Positions 15,203-20,747 of a stretch of 20,747 nucleotides of DNA are shown piece after piece (position 1 is the first letter of the stretch; each line of letters starts with the position of its first letter). The translations under genes and the position numbers were made by a program. The notes under the pieces are model-generated. The model searched no databases, was not told the origin of the DNA, and saw only the letters and a program-made list of their open reading frames with translations. The stretch comes from Actinobacteria bacterium UBA4719 (lineage in GTDB: Bacteria > Actinomycetota > Actinomycetes > Actinomycetales > Dermatophilaceae): positions 4,206 to 24,952 of the forward strand of contig DHJN01000119.1 in assembly GCA_002404345.1 (NCBI GenBank). Reading direction: 5' to 3'.

Positions 15203-15496
15203 GTGGCGGGTGTGACGGTGGACGAGGCGCGGCTGGCTGCAGTCTGCGCTCGGTATGGCGTGGCCCGACTGATGATCTTCGGTTCGGTGGCACGTGGGAC
15301 GGCCGAACTGTCAAGTGACGTGGACGTCCTGTATGAGCTCCAGCCCGGTCGGCGGCTCGGCTGGGAGATCGAGGACCTGTCGGACGAGTTGTCGGAGTTG
15401 TTCGGACGGCCGGTCGACCTGGTGTCGCGGGCGGCGCTGCACGAGCGTTTACGCGCAGCGGTACTGGCGGAGGCTCAGCCCCTGTATGCGGCGTGA
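15203..15496 (+). CDS. mntA: MNT-family nucleotidyltransferase antitoxin (MntA-like)
   Basis: About 97 residues of minimal nucleotidyltransferase domain. The catalytic signature is complete: FGSVARGTAELSSDVDVLYE gives GSxxxG followed by SDxD, whose aspartates bind two metal ions. In characterised MntA-HepT pairs this enzyme neutralises the toxin by adding AMP units to a tyrosine near its active site. The toxin gene overlaps the 3' end by 11 bp. Start uncertain among several GTGs: 15203 is preferred because a run of G (15192-15197) sits at correct distance; 15197 would overlap that run. It lies between the two tRNA-derived direct repeats. Confidence 0.85.
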   Translation: MAGVTVDEARLAAVCARYGVARLMIFGSVARGTAELSSDVDVLYELQPGRRLGWEIEDLSDELSELFGRPVDLVSRAALHERLRAAVLAEAQPLYAA

Positions 15497-15848
15497 CGTC
15501 CTGCTCCTGGAGGAGATGATCCAGGCGGCTGTCCAGGCCGTGGCGTTGGTTGAGGGTGTCGCGGTCGAGGACCTGGCTGCAGATCGCATCCGTCGCGACG
15601 CGCTGCTGTGGAACTTCGCCGTGCTCGGCGAAGCCGCTGCACAGCTGTCGGATGAGCTGAAGCAAGAGTTCGCTAGCGTCGCGTGGCGCCAGCCGGCCCG
15701 TTTGCGCAACCGGATCGTGCATGGCTACTGGTCCATCGACCTGGACGTCGTCCATGCGACGGCGCAGGAGCGGCTGCCTGGCTTCACCGATGATCTGAGG
15801 CGCGTGCTCGCCGCCGTGGCCGCGAAGGACGACGAAGGCCCTTCCTGA
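15486..15848 (+). CDS. hepT: HEPN-domain toxin (HepT-like, DUF86)
   Basis: 120 residues, all helical. The RNase signature RX4HXY is present and complete in RNRIVHGYW near residue 80: Arg and His for RNA cleavage and the Tyr that MntA-type partners modify. The preceding text RRDALLWNFAVLGEAAAQL is typical of the DUF86/HepT helix bundle. The ATG lies inside the end of the nucleotidyltransferase gene (11-bp overlap), giving coupled expression with the antitoxin first. Expected role: cleavage of tRNA or mRNA when freed, in phage defence or stabilisation of the surrounding element. Confidence 0.88.
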   Translation: MRRDVLLLEEMIQAAVQAVALVEGVAVEDLAADRIRRDALLWNFAVLGEAAAQLSDELKQEFASVAWRQPARLRNRIVHGYWSIDLDVVHATAQERLPGFTDDLRRVLAAVAAKDDEGPS

Positions 15849-16128
15849 TCTGCTCGCGCCGGTGACAAAAGGCTCACTTAGGAGCACCGATGAAGGTGAG
15901 CGGACGGCTGCTCAAACAGATCCAGCATCACCGCCTTGAGCCAGGGACCGGGTGGCTCTGTGCTCGTCGCCGGCCGACAGTGGTTGGCGAGGAGGCGGGC
16001 CGATGCGGAAGGCCCAATGCCTTGTTGTTGCTGTGAAACGGGACTGCACACGCGTTTGCTGCTGTACTTCAAGCAGGAGAGGCTCCCACCAAATCGGTGC
16101 GAGCTTCTGGCCTGCGGGGAATACCAGT
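15849..16128. other. Intergenic stretch after the HEPN toxin, no gene seen
   Basis: Short open frames exist on both strands but none has a ribosome site, family resemblance or convincing codon use. It leads into the tRNA-Pro remnant. Confidence 0.45.
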
Positions 16129-16168
16129 TGGGGTGACCGGATTTGAACCTGCGGCCTCTTCGTCCCGA
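16129..16168 (-). other. tRNA-Pro(CGG) 3' half, probable attachment-site remnant
   Basis: Read on the minus strand: TCGGGACGAAG (anticodon loop and 3' stem), AGGCC, T arm GCAGG-TTCAAAT-CCGGT with one mismatch, then CACCCC acceptor strand and A. It agrees with actinobacterial tRNA-Pro from the anticodon onward, but the D arm and 5' acceptor are missing. It is therefore a non-functional 3' half, again of the type left by tRNA-targeted integration, in opposite orientation to the tRNA-Val remnant. Confidence 0.6.
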
Positions 16169-16314
16169 GCTTCCCGCAGCGCCAACTATGTTGGTGGCTG
16201 AGCACGAAAAGGTGTCACACAACCCGGCTGGACGGTGGATCGCGGTGGTGCGGTACTTCGTCGCGGTACCGATGTTGCGCGGGTGGGTGACAGCAGCGGT
16301 GTTCCCGCCGTGGT

Positions 16315-16410
16315 CGTCGGTTCGAGCCCGGCCGGGCCCACGTATGCCACCGCAGTCAAAGGCCTATCAAGGCCCTCCGGTCTTCGGTTGCAGAGGGTCC
16401 ACAGGACGTT
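16315..16410 (+). repeat. Direct repeat copy 2 (tRNA 3' end plus flank)
   Basis: Second copy of the repeat at 14387-14484. The tRNA T arm and acceptor strand (16317-16341) are identical to copy 1, while the sequence before it (anticodon arm region) is not, so homology starts in the variable loop. Its downstream edge abuts the integrase fragment without a gap. Confidence 0.8.
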
Positions 16411-16575
16411 GCGCAGCACGCCGCCGCGGGTGCCTTGGAACACCAGATCATCGGGGCCCTTCCCGGCAAAGGACGCGGTGATCTGCTCGGCCAGGAACCG
16501 GGGGAGTGGGACCGTTCGTTTCTCGCCCGTCTTGGTCGTGTCGAAGATCAGCCGGCCGTTGTCCTCGGGCACGAC
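16411..16575 (-). pseudogene. Tyrosine integrase, internal fragment
   Basis: On the minus strand the text DNGRLIFDTTKTGEKRTVPL, then PRFLAEQI and GPDDLVFQGTRGGVLRN is the part of a phage-type integrase catalytic domain just before the HxxR motif (compare the usual TKS..RRSVPLPRFL...LVF..P.GGPLRN). Both the N-terminal domains and the catalytic His, second Arg and Tyr are missing. At its 3' side the frame runs straight into direct repeat copy 2, so the C-terminus was lost at that junction. Not the same fragment as the integrase piece at 7424. Confidence 0.65.
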
Positions 16576-16603
16576 CGGGCGATGAGCATGCGGCGCAGCG
16601 GGA

Positions 16604-16802
16604 TTGATCCGCGTCGCCGAGAACACCACCGGCTACACCTGGCGCAATCTGCGCCACGAGCAGGACCGGATGCACCTGGTCACCCCAGCCGGCGCCGTCG
16701 CCCAACGCTCAGCACTCGCACCTGGCCAGAAGGCCATTCCTGGAGGCCCTCGACGTGCCCGAACCACCACGGTTCTTCGACTTCACCACCCCCACCAGCT
16801 GA
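16604..16802 (+). pseudogene. Transposase-like C-terminal fragment with frameshift
   Basis: The frame reading RVAENTTGYTWRNLRHEQDR, then MHLVTPAGAVAQRSALAPGQ is conserved-looking protein. It shifts by one base near 16735-16740 and continues as FLEALDVPEPPRFFDFTTPT to a stop at 16800-16802. It resembles, from memory, the end of actinobacterial IS transposases of the IS1634 kind; no terminal inverted repeats or other transposase parts are present, so the family call is tentative. Confidence 0.35.
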
Positions 16803-17222
16803 GAAAAGCTCCCGAGGCTCACGCATGCCGTAGTAACGAAGCACAACAGCGTTTGCGCTGCTCAGCGCCAGGCGATCGTGTGCCCATTATCTGCGGAAGT
16901 CCGGTAAGAGGCCCATCATGCATTTTTTGGACGTTCGCCCATCAAGCGTCATCGTGCCTCCGGCAGACCCGACCGCGTCCCGAATCGCCACACGATGTTG
17001 ACTCTCCAGATGGCCACTCTTGCGCCACGGACCACGGCGGGCGCGAGCTCGTCAATAGTGCGTGGACGACAATGATTGAGCGAAGAACTGAGACACGGTC
17101 CGCTGTGGCGGTCCGTGGCGGGACGCTGGAGGTGCAGGTCGGGCGCCGGTCCGACCCTTATGGTGTCTGTATCGGTCAGGCGTGATGGACCATCGTCACC
17201 TGTTGGGCGGGGAAGGGGCCGG
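16803..17222. other. 420-bp stretch without a supported gene
   Basis: I see no family resemblance, ribosome site or tRNA here on either strand. Open frames are short and compositionally uneven. It probably carries the promoter for the DUF6398 gene. Confidence 0.4.
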
Positions 17223-17738
17223 GTGGACTGTGTGAGCGTGCCGCATGCGGTGCGACCGTATGCAGATCGAGTAGTGGCCGCGACCGACGCCGTCTGCCTG
17301 GAGCACTTGGATGTGGAGTACGCCGGCCTGTGTCGGAGAGTGGTCGGCAAACTCGGCCGGAAGCGACCCTCCCCGCTGACTCGCGGCGACCTGGGTATTT
17401 GGGCCGCAGGAGTCGTCTATGCCGTTGGCCAGCTGAACTTCGTGTTCGATCCTGCGCAGACGCCGCATGCGACCGCTGACCAGCTCAGCGGGTGGTTAGG
17501 CGTGAAGAAGACCACGATGGCGAACAAGGCCAGGCTGATCCGCGACACCCTGCGGCTGAGCGACTTCGATAGCGAGTTCATGCGCCGTGACCTGGTTGAG
17601 GCCAGCCCGTTGGCCTGGCTACTGGAGGTCGACGGGCTGTTGGTCGATATCCGGCACGCGCCCGCGCAATTTCAAGTGCGGGCCTTCGAGCTCGGGTTGA
17701 TTCCGTTCGTCCCCGGGGTTGCCGATGACAGGCCGTGA
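17223..17738 (+). CDS. DUF6398 domain protein
   Basis: 171 residues. The whole protein matches the DUF6398 pattern: VCLEHLDVEYAGLCRRVVGK, KRPSPLTRGDLGIWAAGVVY, AVGQLNFVFDPAQTPHATAD, then a helix-turn-helix-like WLGVKKTTMANKARLIRDTL and the ending DVRH..QFQVRAFELGLIPFVP type. The GVKKTTMANKA stretch suggests DNA binding, but function is not established. GTG at 17223 was chosen because GGAAGGGG ends 4 bp upstream; a GTG at 17232 is possible, and starts further upstream add residues of poor character. The next gene overlaps its end by 14 bp, so they form one transcription unit. Confidence 0.75.
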   Translation: MDCVSVPHAVRPYADRVVAATDAVCLEHLDVEYAGLCRRVVGKLGRKRPSPLTRGDLGIWAAGVVYAVGQLNFVFDPAQTPHATADQLSGWLGVKKTTMANKARLIRDTLRLSDFDSEFMRRDLVEASPLAWLLEVDGLLVDIRHAPAQFQVRAFELGLIPFVPGVADDRP

Positions 17739-18081
17739 CGAGGCGGATCGCCTCCTCGAGGTGATCACCGTGGACTGCTACAACGCCTCCGAGCAGATGA
17801 CGGCTTTCTACGAGGTATTCGCTGAGGAGGTCCCGCTCCCCACCACCGCCACCGTGGTCGGCGCCACCGTTCGGGTCGTCGGAATCGACATCGCCGAGCA
17901 TGGCGAGGAGCTCACAGCGCGCTGCCAGCGCGCGGAGGTCGTTCAGGATCTGCGACTTTCGGACCTGGTGTTCTCTCCCGATGCCGCAGCCGCCTGGATT
18001 CACGCGGCGTACCGCCGCTGTCTCGGCCTGAGGGCGCATCCAACAACCATGCCGCCAGGATGGAGGCCATCCTGGCTGTGA
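17725..18081 (+). CDS. Conserved hypothetical protein overlapping DUF6398 gene
   Basis: 118 residues. The text LEVITVDCYNASEQMTAFYE, EEVPLPTTATVVGATVRVVG, ELTARCQR and FSPDAAAAWIHAAYRRCLGL is recognisable as a small cytoplasmic actinobacterial family of unknown function that I recall next to DUF6398-like genes. It appears full length, ending MPPGWRPSWL. The ATG at 17725 lies inside the DUF6398 gene (14-bp overlap); an in-frame TTG lies two codons upstream. The Cys and His positions do not form an obvious metal site. Probably coupled functionally with the DUF6398 protein. Confidence 0.7.
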   Translation: MTGRDEADRLLEVITVDCYNASEQMTAFYEVFAEEVPLPTTATVVGATVRVVGIDIAEHGEELTARCQRAEVVQDLRLSDLVFSPDAAAAWIHAAYRRCLGLRAHPTTMPPGWRPSWL

Positions 18082-18119
18082 CTTGACCCGGCGGCACGAT
18101 CCGCCGCTCGACGACGGCC

Positions 18120-18725
18120 TCAGCGGTTCCCGACCGCCCTCGCCGGCAGGTGCTCGACGTCGACCTGCCCGGGCCGCCAGGCGGTCCCCGGGATCGAGCG
18201 CAGCGGCGCGAACGGGTCGGCCGCGCGCTGCCAGGCGACCGCGAGGCTATCCGCGATCAACCCTGCCGCATCCGGGTGGGCCTCGGCAGCAAGCCGACGC
18301 AGTTCGTCGACGTCGGTGAGCTTGACCGTGACCGTCCAGGTGACCGTGCCCCGGTCAACGGACTCCGCCACGACCTCGCTGTCCAGCGAGAGGACCCTGA
18401 AGGCGCCAGCCTCCAGCGGCCCCTCCATGCCGCCGGTAGGACAGATCAGCCAGCCCAGTGCGTCGAACGCGTTGCTGGCAGGCGCCACGTCAGAGGACCC
18501 TGGCTCGGTGTCCTCGACGTCGGGATCGGCACGGAGCCTGATCGTCACCGCGTTCCCTGCGGCTTGCGCCGCGGCTTCGTGGAGTGCCCCCGCGTCGATG
18601 ACGGTGACCTCGGCGGTAGCGGTGCGGGCCCACGTCTCCCGGTTCCTCCCGCGCAGCGGCCGATTGGCAGTGCCCGGCCGCTCGCGGTCGGGCAGGTCGA
18701 AGAGGCCGGGCTCGTTGGCATCCAT
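18120..18725 (-). CDS. Conserved hypothetical protein of mobile-element type
   Basis: 201 residues. It begins MDANEPGLFDLPDRERPGTA with a basic RGRNRETWARTATAEVTVID linker, and ends in a domain with alternating strands (RGTVTWTVTVKLTDVDELRR) and a helix before AWQRAADPFAPLRSIPG. The short GLFDLPD motif near the start may be a peptide ligand for a partner. It resembles proteins I recall from actinobacterial integrated elements, with no known function. It converges with the DUF6398 pair and diverges from the TA pair at 18915. No signal peptide or membrane segment. Confidence 0.65.
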   Translation of the reverse strand: MDANEPGLFDLPDRERPGTANRPLRGRNRETWARTATAEVTVIDAGALHEAAAQAAGNAVTIRLRADPDVEDTEPGSSDVAPASNAFDALGWLICPTGGMEGPLEAGAFRVLSLDSEVVAESVDRGTVTWTVTVKLTDVDELRRLAAEAHPDAAGLIADSLAVAWQRAADPFAPLRSIPGTAWRPGQVDVEHLPARAVGNR

Positions 18726-18869
18726 GCCGACCGACTCTATGCCTATCCCTCCGCCCCAAGTGATGGTCAGCCTGGTGCGTCTAACCGCCGCGATTGGCCC
18801 GGCGCCAACATCCCCTATGCCGCATTCGGCGCGCGTTTGTGTCCCGGTGCACGGTTTGCCGGGGACGGT

Positions 18870-18910
18870 GCAAGTTATCTTGCGGTGAGGTCAACTGCAA
18901 GGTAACTTGG
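18870..18910 (+). promoter_or_regulatory. Two-box palindromic operator before the TA pair
   Basis: GCAAGTTATCTTGC (18870-18883) and GCAAGGTAACTTGG (18897-18910) are each palindromic with GCAAG/CTTG arms, 27 bp apart start to start. Box 2 read in reverse complement also matches box 1 at 12 of 13 central positions, so the pair forms a larger inverted repeat. Box 2 overlaps the probable ribosome site (AAGG) of the gene at 18915. This is the layout expected for autoregulation by the toxin-antitoxin complex. Confidence 0.65.
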
Positions 18911-18914
18911 ACAT

Positions 18915-19145
18915 GTGGGCGACGATCCGATCATCGCGGAAAGCGCGCGCAAGCACGGTGTCAGTGACGAGGACATCCTGCACGCGTACGCCAACCCGAT
19001 TCGGGTCTTCGACCTCGACGAAGGGTTCACGATGGTCATCGGGGCCAACCTCGCGGCCATCATCTACGAGATCGGTGTCGTCGACGGTGTCTCGGCAGCG
19101 GTCATCGTTCACGCGATGAGAGCACGCGAGAAGTTTCTGAGGTGA
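18915..19145 (+). CDS. Small toxin-like protein (DUF4258/BrnT-like)
   Basis: 76 residues. The pattern RKHGVSDEDILHAYANPIRV, then a central hydrophobic strand TMVIGANLAAIIYEIGVV, and the end AAVIVHAMRAREKFLR matches small toxins of the DUF4258/BrnT-like ribonuclease fold, in which HAM.AR..F forms the conserved C-terminal strand. GTG start with AAGG about 12 bp upstream, inside the operator. The next gene overlaps or abuts the stop and encodes a helix-turn-helix protein, completing a type II TA-like pair with the toxin first. Activity is inferred from the fold and neighbour only. Confidence 0.65.
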   Translation: MGDDPIIAESARKHGVSDEDILHAYANPIRVFDLDEGFTMVIGANLAAIIYEIGVVDGVSAAVIVHAMRAREKFLR

Positions 19146-19150
19146 TGAGA

Positions 19151-19423
19151 ATGCCACGCACCATCAAAGACATCCTCGACCACGCTGATGAACTCGCTAA
19201 GCGTTTCGAGGACTACGAACCATCAGCCGCAGACGAACGCGACCCAGCGGTGTTCGTCGAGCTGCGCCGAGCTGTGCTGTCGCGATCGGATGCCGAACGC
19301 TCGATCAGAGATGCGGTCAAACACGCGCGCGAACGCGGTTACTCCTGGGCGTTCATCGGCTCGCTGGTCGGAACCTCCGGCGAAGCAGCCCGTCAGCGCT
19401 ACGGCCATAAGCAAGACGCATAG
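19151..19423 (+). CDS. Helix-turn-helix antitoxin-like protein
   Basis: 90 residues. An N-terminal helix (TIKDILDHADELAKRFEDYE) and acidic linker lead to a C-terminal helix-turn-helix, YSWAFIGSLVGTSGEAARQR, ending in YG, the typical form of small actinobacterial DNA-binding partners of BrnT-like toxins. ATG at 19151 was preferred because GAGG (19139-19142) is 8 bp upstream; GTG 19142 and ATG 19145 are possible and would overlap the toxin stop. It probably binds the palindromic boxes before the toxin gene. Confidence 0.7.
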   Translation: MPRTIKDILDHADELAKRFEDYEPSAADERDPAVFVELRRAVLSRSDAERSIRDAVKHARERGYSWAFIGSLVGTSGEAARQRYGHKQDA

Positions 19424-19536
19424 GCCGAATGGGTTTGGCTCGGTCAGGGAGCAGTCAGAAGCAACGCACTCATAGGCCGCGTGGGATAAGTCCGCGCCAG
19501 TCAGGTCCCGAGGAAGCCCGCCGCGGCGAGGACAAT

Positions 19537-20244
19537 GTGCGTATGAACCACGGGGAGGAACGGGCCGAGTTGCGGGGCGCGGTTTACCGCGGGGACGCCG
19601 GATCCCTCGTCGGCATCTTGAAGCGGGAGGCGTGGCCCGAGAACGCCCTGCAACTCATCGGCGACGGACTGCTCCTGGTGCTTCATGCGCCGACCGAAGG
19701 CATCGACGAGGCGGCGCGTCGATGCGTGGCGGCGTTGTGGGACCGCGGTTGGGAGGGCGACGCAGATCTCGCGGCTGGACTCGAGGCGGCCTCGGGGTCC
19801 GGGCCGGTGCCGCTGCTGCGAGCGTTGCCGGTCGATCTCGAGGAGCTCGCGGGGGTGCTGGAAGGCGACCCGGTCAACGGCGGCGGGCGCATCGATCTTC
19901 GGACCGGAGATGTGTGGCCGCGGCCAGCGATTGAGTACGCCGAGGAAGCGGAGGAGGACGACGACGATGAGCGGTGGCTGTGGGTCGAGTGCGAGGGTTC
20001 CCGGGAGGGGTATCGCGACATGGAACTCTTCATCGCCGCGCTCGACGACACTGACCAGGTGGACCGGCTGGGTATCGCCATTGGCGGACGAGGCGCCTTC
20101 CGCCGGTTCAAGGACCAGTTGTCGCGGTGGCCAGAACTGCTCGAACGGTGGTACGCCTTCAGCGAGGATCGGCAGCGCGGACGGGCTCGGGCGTGGTTGG
20201 CCGGCGAGGGGTACGCTCCCGCGCCACACCAGCCAAGGCCGTGA
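19537..20244 (+). CDS. UPF0158 family protein with N-terminal extension
   Basis: 235 residues. The C-terminal half is UPF0158: RIDLRTGDVWPRPAIEYAEE, YRDMELFIAALDDTDQVDRL, then GRGAFRRFKDQLSRWPELLE and RWYAF. This family is widespread and uncharacterised; the conserved GRGAFRRFK block is the hallmark. The first 115 residues are helical (ELRGAVYRGDAGSLVGILKR, LLLVLHAPTEGIDEAARRCV) with a weak ankyrin-like feel. An acidic run (EEAEEDDDDE) splits the domain. GTG at 19537 has GAGG 5 bp upstream; ATG at 19543 is equally plausible. Stands alone on the + strand; function unknown. Confidence 0.75.
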   Translation: MRMNHGEERAELRGAVYRGDAGSLVGILKREAWPENALQLIGDGLLLVLHAPTEGIDEAARRCVAALWDRGWEGDADLAAGLEAASGSGPVPLLRALPVDLEELAGVLEGDPVNGGGRIDLRTGDVWPRPAIEYAEEAEEDDDDERWLWVECEGSREGYRDMELFIAALDDTDQVDRLGIAIGGRGAFRRFKDQLSRWPELLERWYAFSEDRQRGRARAWLAGEGYAPAPHQPRP

Positions 20245-20642
20245 TGGCGAGGTCCGCGCCATGACGGTTTTCGATGGCCGCCGGCAGGCGCCCGCTCTTG
20301 CCGTTCTTGGCGCGCGATCGTGCCGCGATCCGCGCGGGTGGACGACTCTGGCCGTCGGACAGGGCTATGGCATACGTCGTACATAAGGACCCATTGCACC
20401 GACACTGGATTGATGTCCGCCGGCATGGCTGACCTCGAGTTGGTAAGCGGTCTGGAGTGCCCAATCGGGTTCCCGATCAGTTGCGTGGTGAGGTGAGCGT
20501 GGAGACCTATGTCGTTCGCGGGAACCCTGTTTGGGCCAGTTCGGTGCAGCCTCCGCGCGTCCCCGTCGAGCGATCCGCCTACGGTCACAACCGGCGGGTA
20601 CGGATCGTCCCGTCCGGGGCGAGGCGATCGGCGCCGGACGCG
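20245..20642. other. 398-bp stretch without a supported gene
   Basis: Short frames on both strands lack ribosome sites and family resemblance. A + frame reading VPNRVPDQLRGEVSVETYVV from about 20457 looks mildly protein-like, but its later part is Arg/Ser-rich and I do not call it. Confidence 0.35.
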
Positions 20643-20747
20643 TCAGCTCAGGCCCAGGGCGGCGCGTAGGCGCGCCGGGCTCATGGTGCCGGGTCGGCCG
20701 GTGTCCTCCGGGAAGGAGTCGAGCAGTCGGATCAGGTCGGGGCGGCG
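20643..20747 (-). CDS. C-terminal end of a gene running out of the window
   Basis: On the minus strand the frame open from the right edge reads RRPDLIRLLDSFPEDTGRPG, then TMSPARLRAALGLS and a TGA. The 34 visible residues have good codon character (G/C in third positions) and end in a plausible amphipathic helix. Too little is present to name the family. Confidence 0.4.
   Translation of the reverse strand, partial: RRPDLIRLLDSFPEDTGRPGTMSPARLRAALGLS

Noticed and set aside
14646..15887. 413-codon open frame on the minus strand across the LON pseudogene and TA pair
   Set aside because: It is antisense to clear protein families (LON, MNT, HEPN) and has a Pro/Arg/Ser-rich text without homology; GC-rich DNA gives such frames.
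20457..20669. 70-codon + strand open frame near the right edge
   Set aside because: No ribosome site or family resemblance; second half is compositionally unlike a protein and overlaps the minus-strand partial gene.

Overview
The window is GC-rich throughout. Its genes use many GTG starts, G/C-ending codons and 4-bp stop/start overlaps, and several encoded families (DUF6398, UPF0158, LON-domain proteins, the AlpA-like excisionase type) are common in Actinomycetota. I read it as a chromosomal accessory region, or part of an integrated element, of an actinomycete. I see no housekeeping operon, rRNA or complete tRNA. The content is defence genes, toxin-antitoxin (TA) pairs, integrase debris and tRNA-derived attachment-site remnants, so this is a defence/mobile-element island. 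All family names come from motifs read by eye; no database was searched.

Layout. (1) 1-3655, + strand: the 3' part of a DUF499-family ATPase gene and a SNF2-type helicase with a helix-hairpin-helix insert. They look like the distal part of an ATPase/methylase/helicase anti-phage operon whose first genes lie upstream of the window. (2) 3751-7199: a hairpin between convergent genes, a minus-strand membrane protein of M48 peptidase architecture whose HExxH is replaced by Ala-Ala-Val-Gly-Arg, then a divergent + strand run of a small helical protein, a translationally coupled 486-residue helical protein and another small protein, none of known function. (3) 7216-7680: an excisionase-type helix-turn-helix gene followed directly by a frameshifted N-terminal fragment of a tyrosine integrase. 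(4) 12912-7676, minus strand: an HNH nuclease gene, then three genes joined by ATGA overlaps: a Cap4/DUF4297-like nuclease, a small winged-helix middle component and an SMC/Rad50-like ATPase with a zinc-binding apex. This is an ABC three-component (Lamassu-like) defence operon and the most interesting system here.

(5) 13077-14590: two small hypothetical genes, one with its start codon inside a five-fold ATGACC repeat, then non-coding DNA with 11-bp tandem repeats and the 3' part of a tRNA-Val. (6) 14591-16802: a LON-domain pseudogene, an MntA/HepT-like TA pair, a tRNA-Pro 3' remnant on the minus strand, a second copy of the tRNA/attachment repeat, an internal fragment of another integrase, and a transposase-like C-terminal fragment. 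The two repeats (about 97 bp each) bracket about 1.8 kb holding the LON pseudogene and the TA pair. (7) 17223-18725: a DUF6398 protein overlapping a conserved hypothetical, and a convergent hypothetical. (8) 18870-19423: a second TA-like pair behind a two-box palindromic operator. (9) 19537-20244: a UPF0158 protein. The last bases hold the C-terminus of a minus-strand gene.

Taken together, the ATPase/helicase pair, the ABC three-component operon with HNH neighbour and the two TA modules look like anti-phage functions accumulated around tRNA-derived integration scars.
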